From assembly GCA_001897435.1 (NCBI GenBank), contig MKSV01000011.1:124001-188000 (forward strand): 64,000 bases of DNA, written 5' to 3'. Position 1 is the stretch's first letter. Every line of letters begins with the position of its first letter. The position numbers and the translations under genes are program-made. Under the pieces are notes generated by a model. It saw nothing but the letters and a program-made list of their open reading frames with translations, searched no databases and was not told where the DNA came from. The DNA is from Acidobacteriales bacterium 59-55 (GTDB taxonomy: Bacteria; Acidobacteriota; Terriglobia; Terriglobales; Acidobacteriaceae). Shown one piece after another: positions 26,294 through 36,259 of this stretch.

Positions 26294-28501
26294 CTAGAAA
26301 GCATAGTGAACTCCGAGCGTGCAGACGTTGCCTCGAAAGCTGCGGGGAAGCGTGGGGCCAATCGGAGTTCCTTCTCCGTAACTGTAGTAGTTGTAGTCGG
26401 TTTTCCAACTCCAGTTGGGGGCAATATCTACAGCGAGATTTGCGTACGGCGATTGAAACTGCGACTGAAGTGAGCCGTTCACCTGGCGGATGTTAATGAA
26501 ATCGCTGTTTCCGTTGACGGCGGTCATGCGATATCCCCCATTGAAGCGGACTCGCTTGATGGGAACCAACATGAATCCGATCGAGCCGAATTGCGTGGGT
26601 GCGTTGTAATAGCCGGCGCTGAGCAGCGGAGTTCCAGCCGCTACGCATACTGGCGGCGCAATTCCCGCCGAAGGTGGAACGGGCGTAGAGGCGTAGCACT
26701 CAAGGGTGCTGGAGTATACGTCGTCGTAGGCGTAGTTGAGGTCGAGTGACCAACGTTCACTGGGAGAGATCGACGTTCCGAAGGAGAAATCGCGATTGTG
26801 CTCCAGATGATTGACGGTCTGAACATTGTCGCGGCTCTCGCGGATATTGACGGTCCCGGCAAGGATTAGCCATGGGTGCGGCTTATAGGTGGTTCGCACA
26901 ATGTAGTGTTGCATCTGGCGCGGGCTGATACGTGTAAAGGCATTGTCCGCGTACATGGCATCCACGTTGAAGTTGACGCGCCACTGAGGCGTGGGCCTGA
27001 GGGTCGCTCCGAAGAGTCCCCAGTTCTCGTGGATCGGGATGAAATCTCCGCCAGCGTCTGTGATGATGCGGCTGCGGTAACGATAGCCAAGCGAAAGGCG
27101 TGCACGCGGTGTAGCATCCCAGGCGACGACGAATGTATCGGTCTTGGTCTTCTGATTGATGAACTGATAGTCCGACGCTGTGGATGTGGTGACGGTCCCC
27201 GGAGGCGCCAGCATCGTGGTTCCCGCATAGTTGGTTGTCGTAAAGCTGTTCGTCCCAGGCATGCGGAAGTCCCAGAAGTCGAAGACGTCTGTGGCCGCGA
27301 TCGTGGGAGTGATCTGCCAGGTGACGCTGTAGTCTCCGTTCACGTTGACGCGGCGTGTGTGGGAGGAGCCGGTTACCAGGGTTTGACGGATCTTCGCGCG
27401 CGAGTCAAGGCCATTGAACAATTCGTTGAAGTTGTTCAACGTGCTATTCCCACTGCTGTACAGGAGCCGGCCATTCATCGTGACGTGGGGAATGGATGCA
27501 CTCTGAAAGCGTAGCTGCTCGGTGGGAAACAGAGCGCGTGTAGGCGCAGAACGGTTGTAAGAGAGAAAGCCGCTGCACGCTGGGTTGACCGTTCCAACCG
27601 GGCTGAAGGGGGCCGCGCAGGGAGAGTTCCAGACTGAAGAGAGATCAATTCCCAGACTGACGGGCGAGCCATTCGAGAGCTGGTAATTGAGGCCCGTAAG
27701 TTGCCAACTCGTGTCGCCCTTGTAGTGGGTGATGAATTCGTCGTAGCTGAACGTAGTGTGCGAGACTGACTTCCAGTCGATTCCTGCCGTCCAGCTATCT
27801 GTGGAGTTGCGCCAGAATTGTGTGAGCAGAGCTTCAGTTCCAACGTGGAGCGTGCTGTAAGAAGGTCCCTCGCTGATGTTGTGGTTGTAGCTGAGGCGCA
27901 CGCTGACAATCGACAGCGGAGCCAGCGTGAGGTTGAGGTCGGTCATACGGCGCACGGTGTTGTAGAGATGGGGTGAATCCAGAATGGGAACGTAGGGGGT
28001 CGACGCAGGGGGTATCAAAGGATTGGCCAACAGGTTGTAATCAAAATATTGACGATCACGGCGAAAGCTTCCCCTGAAGTCATAGAGTTTTCCCTTGGCG
28101 ATATTGAGGAACGAGACGCTATTGGGATCGCCTCCATAGCCGAAGCTGCTTGTGGAAAGGTGGTCGAAGAGGATTGCATGCGAGGGGTCCACTGCGCGGA
28201 GGTCGAGGGATTGATCGAGAATCCGCGGCCCCGACTGGAGGTTGACCATCGTGTTTTAGACTGCGCCGCTTCCGGAGTGATCCGCGATGTGCCCGCCTAG
28301 ATCGACGGACTGATGGATCACGTATCCGTAACGGATATTGTCCCCGGGCGTTGGCGGTGCAGGGGTTTGCGCGGTAGCTGAAGCCGGAGCCTGCGCGATG
28401 GCTCGAGGAGTAGCGGCAACAGCTACCGCAATGACAGACAGGAGCAAAGTGCTGCGTCGTAGATTCAGGAGGAGCGACATCATGGAAATTGCGCTCATCA
28501 T
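26294..28501 (-). pseudogene. MtrB/PioB-type outer-membrane barrel, interrupted by an in-frame TAA
   Basis: Starting at ATG 28501, ten bases after the decaheme gene, the frame gives a signal peptide (LLLSVIAVAVAATPRAIAQ) and IRYGYVIHQSVDLGGHIADHSGSGAV, then TAA at 28258-28256 (codon 82). The same frame continues as NTMVNLQSGPRILDQSL for another 653 codons of alternating polar/hydrophobic strands, ending in a C-terminal aromatic (HYAF) as outer-membrane barrels do. Read through, it is about 735 residues, the size of MtrB/PioB proteins that sheath a decaheme cytochrome. Neither piece alone makes an exported barrel: the long part lacks a signal peptide. It may be a nonsense mutation, a sequencing error or rare readthrough. 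Confidence 0.8.
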
Positions 28502-28511
28502 GTGACCGTCC

Positions 28512-29441
28512 CTACTTGAAGAAAACACTGCTGGCGTTTGAGCCGTGAATCTGAACGTGACAGTTGGTGCAGGCCTGGTACTGATTGGCCTGGTTGTGGA
28601 ATGAAGGCGTTCCCGGTGCGGTAAAGTTCATCGACGCGGAATGACACTGCAAGCACAGCGAGTTGACGTTGCCGCGGTTGAGCAGCCTTGCGTTCGGCGA
28701 TCCGTGAGGAAGATGGCAGGAGGTGCAACCTTCAAGCTTCAAAGGAGGATGCTCGTAGACAAACGGGCCCAAGGTCTCCGCATGGCATTTTGTGCAAACC
28801 GCGTTCTGATCCGCATTCGACCTCAGGAGCTTGTTCTGGAAGGTGCCATGGGGATTATGGCAGTCGCTGCAAACCATCAGGCCTTCATTCACCTTGTGGT
28901 GAAAAGGCTGGGCGAACGCTGCCTTTACATCGGTGTGGCAGCTGTAACACAACTTCGGCTCCTCGACCTTCAACAGATGCTCCCTACTCTGGAAGGAATG
29001 GTTGCTATGGCAACTGATGCAACTGACGCCGGCTGCGCCATGAGCAGACCGATCGAAGTTGGCGTGCGTCCCCAGATGGCAACTGAGGCACTTCTCATCG
29101 ACCTGTTTGGAGGTTGCCTTGGTGAAGCGAAATATCTTGGCCACGTCACCACCCGACTCCACGTGGGCCTGGGCGGGGCCGTGGCAGCTCTCGCAGGTCA
29201 CGCCTTTGCCGTCGTGCATCAGCGCGAGCTTCGAATGAGGATTGGAGGCAAACTTCTTTGAGAGGTCTTCATGGCAGAGAACGCAGGTCTCCGAGCCGAC
29301 GTAATCTGTTGAATTTGATACTGCCTTTTGAGAAGATGTTGCACCCTGCGGCTGTAGCACGCCATACGCTTGCGCGAACGCGATTCCCCCTGCCCCGCTC
29401 ATCCCTACTAGGATCGCTAGCGTATAGAACCAAAGCCGCAT
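28512..29441 (-). CDS. Periplasmic decaheme c-type cytochrome (DmsE/MtrA-like)
   Basis: A 309-residue secreted protein (signal peptide up to about GIAFAQA) with ten CxxCH heme sites: CVLCH, CESCH, CLSCH, CISCH, CYSCH, CSDCH, CTKCH, CTSCH, CLQCH and CTNCH. The number, spacing and size match DmsE/MtrA/PioA decaheme proteins, which sit inside an outer-membrane barrel and carry electrons through it. ATG 29441 has GAGG ten bases upstream; a TTG at 29447 is possible. A perfect CRP-like palindrome lies about 106 bp upstream. The barrel partner follows after ten bases. Confidence 0.93.
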   Translation of the reverse strand: MRLWFYTLAILVGMSGAGGIAFAQAYGVLQPQGATSSQKAVSNSTDYVGSETCVLCHEDLSKKFASNPHSKLALMHDGKGVTCESCHGPAQAHVESGGDVAKIFRFTKATSKQVDEKCLSCHLGTHANFDRSAHGAAGVSCISCHSNHSFQSREHLLKVEEPKLCYSCHTDVKAAFAQPFHHKVNEGLMVCSDCHNPHGTFQNKLLRSNADQNAVCTKCHAETLGPFVYEHPPLKLEGCTSCHLPHGSPNARLLNRGNVNSLCLQCHSASMNFTAPGTPSFHNQANQYQACTNCHVQIHGSNASSVFFK

Positions 29442-29546
29442 ATGCAATTTACCTCAAAAAGGGCAAGCGAAGAGTACCGACATGCCTAGGTTTCCCTACC
29501 TGCTTGAATACCGAGTGAAGAATACGATTCAAGGCAGGAAACCGGC

Positions 29547-29562
29547 TGTGACGCGCGTCACA
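29547..29562. promoter_or_regulatory. CRP/FNR-type operator upstream of the decaheme cytochrome
   Basis: TGTGACGCGCGTCACA is a fully symmetrical 16-bp palindrome with perfect arms, about 106 bp upstream of the decaheme gene on the minus strand. TATTCT (minus, 29524-29519) is a possible -10 element. Confidence 0.65.
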
Positions 29563-29956
29563 AGGCTGCAAAAGAGATGCAGATCGATCAGTCCTTTGCC
29601 CCAAACTCAGGCAGCCGCACAATGGACAAATTGCCCATCATTCGCAAAGGTATGAAAATTCAAGCGAGCCTGTTGAGAAACTCAATCTATCGTATTCAAC
29701 ATCGCTTGTTGCTTGAGCTCGCATAAGACAATTCTCTAGTGGATAACCCGTAATCCCCTATTAAGCCTGTTTGAACTGGCTTCGCTTCGCCAGAATTCAG
29801 AAGAGGCTTGTGAGGAATTCTCTATCCCGCAAGGATGCCAAATGCCGCTATGCTACTTCCGGTTGGATTGGAAGTCAATTGCTATCTAGATATTTTGTTC
29901 CGATAATGCAAGAAAAGAGCAGATCGGTCTTCATTCCCACACGGACTATAGATATT

Positions 29957-29972
29957 TGTGATTACCGTCACA
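29957..29972. promoter_or_regulatory. CRP/FNR-type operator upstream of the yqeY-like gene
   Basis: TGTGATTACCGTCACA has perfect TGTGA and TCACA arms and lies 191 bp upstream of ATG 30163. Confidence 0.55.
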
Positions 29973-30162
29973 GCCTTGTAGAAACAACTGGCCTCTCATA
30001 GAAGGCGAACGGGACTTAGCCTGATCAGAGTGCCGGTTGGTTAGAGGTAATCGAACGAGCACGAAATGTCCACCCATTGTGCTCGACTACTTGGATTATC
30101 AGTGGAACGTGGTTTTTGAGATTTATCGACAGGTCATAAAACTCCAGCATCCGGAGGAAGCC

Positions 30163-30645
30163 ATGAAGATTAGCGATAAGGTTAGGAGCGACATTGCAGA
30201 GATTCTGGCCGGGAAGACGGCACATGATGAACATCGGTTGACGATGCTACGCGAAGTAGAGTCTGCTTTGAAGAACAAGGCGATTGATAAGCGCGAGGTG
30301 TTGACGAATACGGAAGAGGTACAAATTCTGACGACGTTGATGAAGCAGCGAGAGGAATCGGTGGAGTCGTCCACGAAGGAGGGCAGATCACAGTTAGTAG
30401 AGAAGAACCGACTGGAGATTGGAATTATTGGTAACTATCTGTCACAAGCTTCGAGTGAGCAGGACTTCCGGAGGTTGGTGCAGGGGGCAATTGCTCATCT
30501 GCAAGAGGATGCCCGTGGGGTGAGGCCGGGACCAAAGGATATGGGGACTGCTCTACAGGTGGCTCAGCAATGGATTCGGGCTGCTGGTTTGTCGGTCGAT
30601 GGAAAGATGGTGAGTGAGATGGTGAAGGCGGAGTTAGAAAAATAG
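30163..30645 (+). CDS. GatB/YqeY domain protein
   Basis: A 160-residue protein related to YqeY and the C-terminal tRNA-binding domain of GatB. Recognisable are LREVESALKNKAIDKREVLTNTEEVQILTTLMKQREESVE and LVEKNRLEIGIIGNYLSQ, then a helical tail with QVAQQWIRAAGLSVDGKMVSEMVK. The role of YqeY proteins is poorly known. ATG 30163 has GGAGGAAGCC upstream; an open frame from 30037 has no such site. It is in the same direction as the phosphoketolase gene, with 278 bp between. Confidence 0.8.
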   Translation: MKISDKVRSDIAEILAGKTAHDEHRLTMLREVESALKNKAIDKREVLTNTEEVQILTTLMKQREESVESSTKEGRSQLVEKNRLEIGIIGNYLSQASSEQDFRRLVQGAIAHLQEDARGVRPGPKDMGTALQVAQQWIRAAGLSVDGKMVSEMVKAELEK

Positions 30646-30923
30646 TCGGAGAGTGGTAACCACGACTATAGTCTCCTCTGGCTCCTCACCTGGAGCATTT
30701 TGGAACGATGCTGTCGTAATAGAATGGGGGCTCTGCGGCAAATCAATGTCCCTACTGCTGAACTATCGACCCAACCGGTTGCTGACATTTCCTCCATCGT
30801 TACTGCGTCACCGCCTATAGTCGGAGTATGCAGCATTATTAGCCAGCAGTTTCTCGATTGGCATCCTAAGGATGTGATCTCAATATCGGGAACAATCGAG
30901 TTAAGAGCAGGAGTGTGAAAGTT

Positions 30924-33365
30924 ATGGAACTATCCCCGAACCAAGAATCACTATTGACGATCCACAATCAGGTATTGACTACTCAAGAGCTCCAGAGAAT
31001 GGATGCATACTGGCGTGCGTGCAATTACCTTTGTGCTGGGATGATTTATCTGCGTGATAATGCACTGCTTAAGCAGCCATTACAGCCGGAACACTTCAAA
31101 AATCGATTGCTTGGACATTGGGGTTCCGATCCTGGCCAGAGCTTTGCCTGGGTTCACCTGAATCGTGTCATCCGTAAATACGACCTGAACATGATTTATA
31201 TTTCTGGGCCCGGCCATGGAGCACCTGCAGTCATATCCAACTGCTATCTGGAAGGAACATATTCAGAAGTCTACCCTGATAAAACTCAGGACGAAGAGGG
31301 CATGTTAAGGCTTTTTCGCGCCTTTTCTTTTCCAGGGCAACTTGGGAGTCATTGCACGCCCGAAGTTCCTGGATCAATTCACGAAGGTGGCGAGTTGGGT
31401 TATAGCGTCTCCCATGCCTTCGGTGCGGCATTCGATAATCCCGATCTTATTGTGAGCGTGGTGGTGGGCGATGGCGAGGCCGAGACAGGGCCATTAGCAA
31501 CTTCCTGGCACTCTAACAAATTTCTCAATCCTATCCGCGACGGCGCCGTGTTCCCTATCCTGCACCTGAACGGCTACAAGATAAATAACCCTACGATATT
31601 GGCGCGCATCTCCTCTGAAGAACTTACAGATCTTTTTCAGGGATATGGCTGGATGCCATATGTCGTCGAGGGAGACAATCCGGAACTGATGCATCAGAAG
31701 ATGGCTGCGACAGTGGAACACTGTGTCCAGCAGATTCGGTCTATTCAGGAAAAAGCGCGGAGGACGGGTAATCCGGAACGTCCTCGGTGGCCGATGATCA
31801 TCCTGCGAACACCGAAGGGATGGACGGGGCCTAAGGAGGTTGATGGCCATAAGGTCGAGAACTTCTGGCGCGCGCACCAAGTGCCGGTATCAGATGTGAA
31901 ATCGAATCCGGAGCATCTGAAGATCGTCGAACAGTGGATGCGCAGCTACCATCCCGAAGATCTGTTCGACGGTCAGGGGAGGCTAATCCCCGAACTGAGG
32001 GAGCTTGCCCCTACTGGCGACCGTCGTATGAGCGCCAATCCTCATGCGAATGGAGGAAACCTGCGGAAGCCGCTTAATCTTCCCACTTTTTGCGACTACG
32101 CGGTGTCAATTGAGCAGCCCGGCTCCAAGAAAATCTCGCCCACTGAAACGCTGGGCAAGTTTCTGCGTGATGTAATGCGCCGCAACATGACGAACTTCAG
32201 GCTCTTCAGCCCGGACGAAAATGCGTCCAACCGTTTGCAGGATGTCTACCAGGCCAGTGTAAAGACCTGGATGGCAGAGTTCTTACCAGAGGACAGCGAT
32301 GGAACAGCGATCGCGCCGGACGGACGTGTGATGGAGATGCTCAGCGAGCACACACTGGAAGGCTGGCTGGAAGGCTATATCCTCACCGGTCGCCATGGCA
32401 TCTTCAATACCTACGAAGCCTTCGTTCACATCATCGATTCGATGTACAACCAGCATGCAAAGTGGCTGGAAAAGTCAAAGCTGGAGCTCGATTGGCGAAC
32501 CCCTATCTCATCGCTCAATCTCTTGATTACCTCGCTCGTCTGGAGACAGGATCATAATGGATTTACACATGAAGATCCCGGCTTTCTGGATGTGGTCAGC
32601 AACAAGAGCGCGGATATCACCCGCATTTACCTTCCCCCCGATGCCAACTGCCTGTTAAGCGTTGCGGACCACTGCCTGCGCAGCAAAAACTATGTCAATG
32701 TGATTGTCTCGGATAAACAGCCCCACCTTGTGTATCTCGATATGGATGCTGCGATTATCCACTGTACGAAGGGCATTGGCATATGGGAATGGGCCAGCAA
32801 TGATATGCGCACTGAGCCGGATGTTGTTGTGGCAAGTGCTGGCGATATCCTGACACAGGAAGCTCTGGCTGCCGTGGCTATTCTTCGGGAAAGATTGCCA
32901 GATCTCAAGATTCGTTTCGTTAATGTCGTTGATTTGTATCGCCTGCAGCCAGACTCAGAGCATCCGCATGGGCTATCTGATCGCGATTTCGATTCCCTCT
33001 TCACCAAGGACAAGCCGGTGATCTTTAACTTCCATGGATATCCATGGCTTATCCACAAGTTCACCTATCGCAGAACGAATCACGCCAATATCCATGTTCG
33101 CGGATACAAGGAGAAAGGCAATATCAATACGCCGCTGGAGTTGGCGATCCGTAACCAGGTTGACCGCTTTAACCTCGCGATCGATGTAATCGACCGCGTT
33201 GCACGATTACAGGAGCCGGCCGCTCACCTTAAGGAGTGGCTAAAGGGGCAGATTATCGAAAGTATTGCCTATGCCTACGCCGAAGGGCAGGACAGACCCG
33301 AGATCAGAAACTGGAAGTGGCCTACAGACCTGGCAGAGAGACAGGCGAGTTCATCAAAAACATAG
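30924..33365 (+). CDS. xfp: Xylulose-5-phosphate/fructose-6-phosphate phosphoketolase
   Basis: An 813-residue thiamine-diphosphate enzyme of standard length. Signature segments are LLGHWGSDPGQSFAWVHLNR, IYISGPGHGAPA, SFPGQLGSHCTPEVPGSIHEGGELGYS and VVGDGEAETGPLATSWHSNKFLNP, and later QDHNGFTHEDPG and YLPPDANCLL. It splits xylulose 5-phosphate or fructose 6-phosphate to acetyl phosphate and a smaller sugar phosphate; acetate kinase then makes ATP. The start is ATG 30924, ten bases after AGGAG; GTG 30915 is the alternative. No CRP-like site was found directly upstream. A decayed copy of part of this gene lies beside ackA at 18125-18228. Confidence 0.96.
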   Translation: MELSPNQESLLTIHNQVLTTQELQRMDAYWRACNYLCAGMIYLRDNALLKQPLQPEHFKNRLLGHWGSDPGQSFAWVHLNRVIRKYDLNMIYISGPGHGAPAVISNCYLEGTYSEVYPDKTQDEEGMLRLFRAFSFPGQLGSHCTPEVPGSIHEGGELGYSVSHAFGAAFDNPDLIVSVVVGDGEAETGPLATSWHSNKFLNPIRDGAVFPILHLNGYKINNPTILARISSEELTDLFQGYGWMPYVVEGDNPELMHQKMAATVEHCVQQIRSIQEKARRTGNPERPRWPMIILRTPKGWTGPKEVDGHKVENFWRAHQVPVSDVKSNPEHLKIVEQWMRSYHPEDLFDGQGRLIPELRELAPTGDRRMSANPHANGGNLRKPLNLPTFCDYAVSIEQPGSKKISPTETLGKFLRDVMRRNMTNFRLFSPDENASNRLQDVYQASVKTWMAEFLPEDSDGTAIAPDGRVMEMLSEHTLEGWLEGYILTGRHGIFNTYEAFVHIIDSMYNQHAKWLEKSKLELDWRTPISSLNLLITSLVWRQDHNGFTHEDPGFLDVVSNKSADITRIYLPPDANCLLSVADHCLRSKNYVNVIVSDKQPHLVYLDMDAAIIHCTKGIGIWEWASNDMRTEPDVVVASAGDILTQEALAAVAILRERLPDLKIRFVNVVDLYRLQPDSEHPHGLSDRDFDSLFTKDKPVIFNFHGYPWLIHKFTYRRTNHANIHVRGYKEKGNINTPLELAIRNQVDRFNLAIDVIDRVARLQEPAAHLKEWLKGQIIESIAYAYAEGQDRPEIRNWKWPTDLAERQASSSKT

Positions 33366-33430
33366 ATGGCAGTCGATGGTCCGCGGAAGATCTCTTCCCT
33401 TGCAGTCCGAGCGACCTACATCCTCATGCT

Positions 33431-35080
33431 TCAATGCTTACTGAAAAGGACGGAGGTAACTTTATCATCCTCTATCCTGCGGCTTATTGTCAGCGATCTC
33501 AGCTTCACCGCGAGAGCCAGGTCTTGTTCATAAATATCAGCAAGAAAATACACCGTATCATCTTCAGCCGCGAAACCTGTTGCATAAACAATAAGAATCG
33601 GAATGGGACGGGCGACTTCGGCGGACATCGTTCGTGAACCGTACATCGTCTCCACGATTTTTTCTTTCGTCCAGCCCGTGTTTCTCCTCAATACCCACTG
33701 GGCCAGCGCAGTAGGCTCAGCAACGCGAATACACCCATGACTGAAGTCCCGACGCGTTCGATCAAATAGCGATTGCACAGGCGTTCCATGCAAATAGACA
33801 TTGTACGTATTGGGTAGCGAGAACTTGACCAACCCGAGAGCGTTGCGGTCCCCAGGGAGTTGCCGGATACGCGATTTCCTTCCCTTTTCACGCACAACTT
33901 CATAGCCATGTTTCTGAAGATAGTGCGGATCACGACGCATTGCAGGCTCAATCTCGTGGCGCTGGATGCTTGGAGGAATATTCCAGTATGGCCTGAAGAT
34001 TACCGAAGAGATCTGATTTTCAAAGACTGGAGTACGTCGATGATAGGCTCCTCCAACAATTACCTTCATCGCCAGCGCAACATGAAGCGTGGCGTCGTAG
34101 GCACGCAGCTTGAACTCGGGTATGTTAACAACAACTGGAGGCTCTGCGAACGTTCGCGAAACCCAGCGCCAACGCTCTAGCGTCATCGCAAGCTGGGCGA
34201 CCCGATAACTGACAGGGATGGTCAGTTGGTTATACGTTTCACGATTCAAAGTGCCGTTGGGATCTAATCCATGTCTCAATTGAAAGCTCTTCACGCCTCT
34301 CACGAGCGACTCGTCGTATACATTTAGCGCAACTTGTTGTTGGCTCGGAGGCAGATCACCGTATCTGAGAAGCAAGGAACGCAAAGATTCGGCCCCCTCA
34401 TACTCATCTCCAACATGGACCAACTCTGTGAAACGAGGCAAGTTGATCGGGGACATCTGAGCTAGGACAAGATAATTTCGCAAAGCCTGCTTCGTTCGCT
34501 GATACCCGGGAGCGATGGGCTCCAGAGACTCGTACTCCCTCGCGGGGCTCACGGCTTGAGAGACATGCCACAGAAACTCCGTGGGGCTAAAGTCCTGACA
34601 ATGAGGTACGAGATCCGCGTGGACCGAATGAGGATCGATACGTCCGCAATAAAGATCTGTCGCTAATCGTAACGCTGCAATGGTTAGCTTTATCTCCATG
34701 ATTGCCAATTCAGAAACCCTGTCCACGGAATTCGTTGCGGTTGTTGGTACTGGGGCCTGCGAGATGACATAGTCTTCCAGATTAAGTCCCTCTTCAGGAA
34801 CCTTCTTCAAGACGTCCAACATAGCTACCGCTGCGGGAGTGAGCGAGCCTCTGAAGACCCATGCAGCAGCATATCCACAGGGTCTATAAAAAGCATCGAC
34901 GAGCCTTGCATTCGAGGGATCTACCAATGCTTCCTCCTTTGCAATATTTGTGCGAAGGAGATCATCTTCCGCCGACAGAGCTGTCGAGCGTGAAATTGGT
35001 GGGCAATACCCTTCAGGTATGGCAGCCAGACCGCTCGAGTAGCAACCTAATATGCAAAGAGCCAGCACGGCTATTTTCAT
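33431..35080 (-). CDS. L,D-transpeptidase of the YcbB/LdtD type
   Basis: A 549-residue exported protein. A signal peptide (KIAVLALCILGCYSSGLAA) precedes a scaffold domain, a peptidoglycan-binding repeat (LVRGVKSFQLRHGLDPNGTLNRETYNQL, about 250-280) and a YkuD catalytic domain with YLHGTPVQSLF and RDFSHGCIRV, where Cys450 is the nucleophile. It should form 3-3 peptidoglycan cross-links or attach proteins to the wall, a change often linked with stationary or stressed cells. It is convergent with phosphoketolase and lies downstream of a Usp gene by 27 bp, probably in its operon. Confidence 0.88.
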   Translation of the reverse strand: MKIAVLALCILGCYSSGLAAIPEGYCPPISRSTALSAEDDLLRTNIAKEEALVDPSNARLVDAFYRPCGYAAAWVFRGSLTPAAVAMLDVLKKVPEEGLNLEDYVISQAPVPTTATNSVDRVSELAIMEIKLTIAALRLATDLYCGRIDPHSVHADLVPHCQDFSPTEFLWHVSQAVSPAREYESLEPIAPGYQRTKQALRNYLVLAQMSPINLPRFTELVHVGDEYEGAESLRSLLLRYGDLPPSQQQVALNVYDESLVRGVKSFQLRHGLDPNGTLNRETYNQLTIPVSYRVAQLAMTLERWRWVSRTFAEPPVVVNIPEFKLRAYDATLHVALAMKVIVGGAYHRRTPVFENQISSVIFRPYWNIPPSIQRHEIEPAMRRDPHYLQKHGYEVVREKGRKSRIRQLPGDRNALGLVKFSLPNTYNVYLHGTPVQSLFDRTRRDFSHGCIRVAEPTALAQWVLRRNTGWTKEKIVETMYGSRTMSAEVARPIPILIVYATGFAAEDDTVYFLADIYEQDLALAVKLRSLTISRRIEDDKVTSVLFSKH

Positions 35081-35107
35081 TCAATAATCCCATTATCCCA
35101 ACACGAC

Positions 35108-36001
35108 TTAATTCGAGCAGATGGTCATCACGGGGCATTCTGCATTAGCAAGCACATGCCCAACCACGCCGTCGGCTAAATGAGGGAACCAGCTCGAACT
35201 ACGTTTGGCACCCAAGATGATGAGGTCGGCTCCTACCCTTCTGGCTAATCCAAGAATATGAGGAGCAATCTCACCCAATTCCACTACACATTCTGGAGTA
35301 CACCAGTCAAAGGTCGCTTGTGGGACCAATTTTTGAAGAGCAGACTTGAATCTAATCTGTAGTGCAAACGTCTCGGAGATATCGCCCTCGGCCCGCTCTA
35401 GTACATGGCACAGGTAAATCTTTGCCCTGGTATCTTGAGCGAATGCCAGCGCTACCGCGGCTTTCTCGGCCGTGCTGGAGTTAAAGTCTGTCGCAAAGAC
35501 AATCCTATTGAAAGCAATATTCCCATTCGGAGGAGCCTTAACTTTTGGTCCAACCGTAAAGACAGGACAGCTTGCATGTCGCAAAATGCCCTCCGCGCAC
35601 GACCCTAGGATCGCCTTGTTCAATCCATGGCGCGAGTGCGTACCAGCGACGATCAGATCGGCTTTTAGCTGCTCTGACAGACCTACTATCGCCGCAGCCG
35701 GATTATGCGACTCCAGCGTCTGGGCCGTGGCGTGAATCCCGTCAAAAGTCAGGTCGCTAAGCAGTCTCTCTAGATTCTCGCTGCTGGAACGACGCATATC
35801 ATTGATGGGCAGCCCCACTACGGCTTGCTCGGAGCGAGTGGCTATTGAAAGATCTACGACATGAGCAAGAGTAAGGTTTGAAGAGAAGTGCTTCGCTAAC
35901 GCCTTTGCATAACCAGTTGCCGACTCAGAAGCCTCAGAGAAATCTGTTGCCAAAACAATACGGTCTATTGTCAGTCCTACTTGGTTTCCAATTACAGCCA
36001 T
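35108..36001 (-). CDS. Universal stress protein, tandem Usp domains
   Basis: A 297-residue double Usp, closely related to that at 14646-15539 (same length, same opening VIGxQVGLTxDRIVLATDFS). The ATP-type loop is GTHSRHGLNKAILGSCAEGILRHASCPVFTVGP. AAAGGTGATTT precedes the ATG. It probably heads a two-gene unit with the L,D-transpeptidase and diverges from the HdeD-like gene, with a CRP-like site between. Confidence 0.9.
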   Translation of the reverse strand: MAVIGNQVGLTIDRIVLATDFSEASESATGYAKALAKHFSSNLTLAHVVDLSIATRSEQAVVGLPINDMRRSSSENLERLLSDLTFDGIHATAQTLESHNPAAAIVGLSEQLKADLIVAGTHSRHGLNKAILGSCAEGILRHASCPVFTVGPKVKAPPNGNIAFNRIVFATDFNSSTAEKAAVALAFAQDTRAKIYLCHVLERAEGDISETFALQIRFKSALQKLVPQATFDWCTPECVVELGEIAPHILGLARRVGADLIILGAKRSSSWFPHLADGVVGHVLANAECPVMTICSN

Positions 36002-36103
36002 AAATCACCTTTCCATTCATGCGGAACAAACCATTCTCACCATTCGTCAACAATAGGGTATTGGCTATGACTTTTTCACGATGTGACTTCATGCACGTGA
36101 ACA

Positions 36104-36145
36104 GGTGATGGTCATCACATCGCCCGGGACGTTGACCCGTACACT
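36104..36145 (+). promoter_or_regulatory. CRP/FNR-type operator with a matching -10 element
   Basis: GGTGATGGTCATCACA (36104-36119) lies between the divergent Usp and HdeD-like genes. On the plus strand TACACT (36140-36145) is centred 31 bp from the site centre, the spacing of a class II activated promoter. A weaker partial site, TGTGACTTCATGCACG, lies at 36082-36097. Confidence 0.55.
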
Positions 36146-36259
36146 TACAGTTGTTTGACAGATGCGAACGGTATGCGGACGACACCATGTTCTGGTGACA
36201 TATTCACAAGTTGTAGCTGCTAACGATTTCCTCGCTTAAAGCAATGCAGGAGACATAAC

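Larger units (their letters stand above)
29448..30162. other. Divergent intergenic region, no gene recognised
   Basis: About 715 bp separate the decaheme gene from the yqeY-like gene. It holds two perfect CRP-like palindromes (29547-29562 and 29957-29972), one near each promoter. A 76-codon frame at 29771-30001 has no ribosome site or family resemblance and was not accepted. Confidence 0.5.

Noticed and set aside
26294..28249. ATG at 28249 as the natural start of the barrel gene
   Set aside because: It would remove the signal peptide, which is present in the same frame just upstream beyond a single TAA; no good ribosome site precedes it.
30653..30663. GTGGTAACCAC palindrome between the yqeY-like gene and phosphoketolase
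   Set aside because: Short and unlike the other sites; could be a weak hairpin, with no support for regulation.
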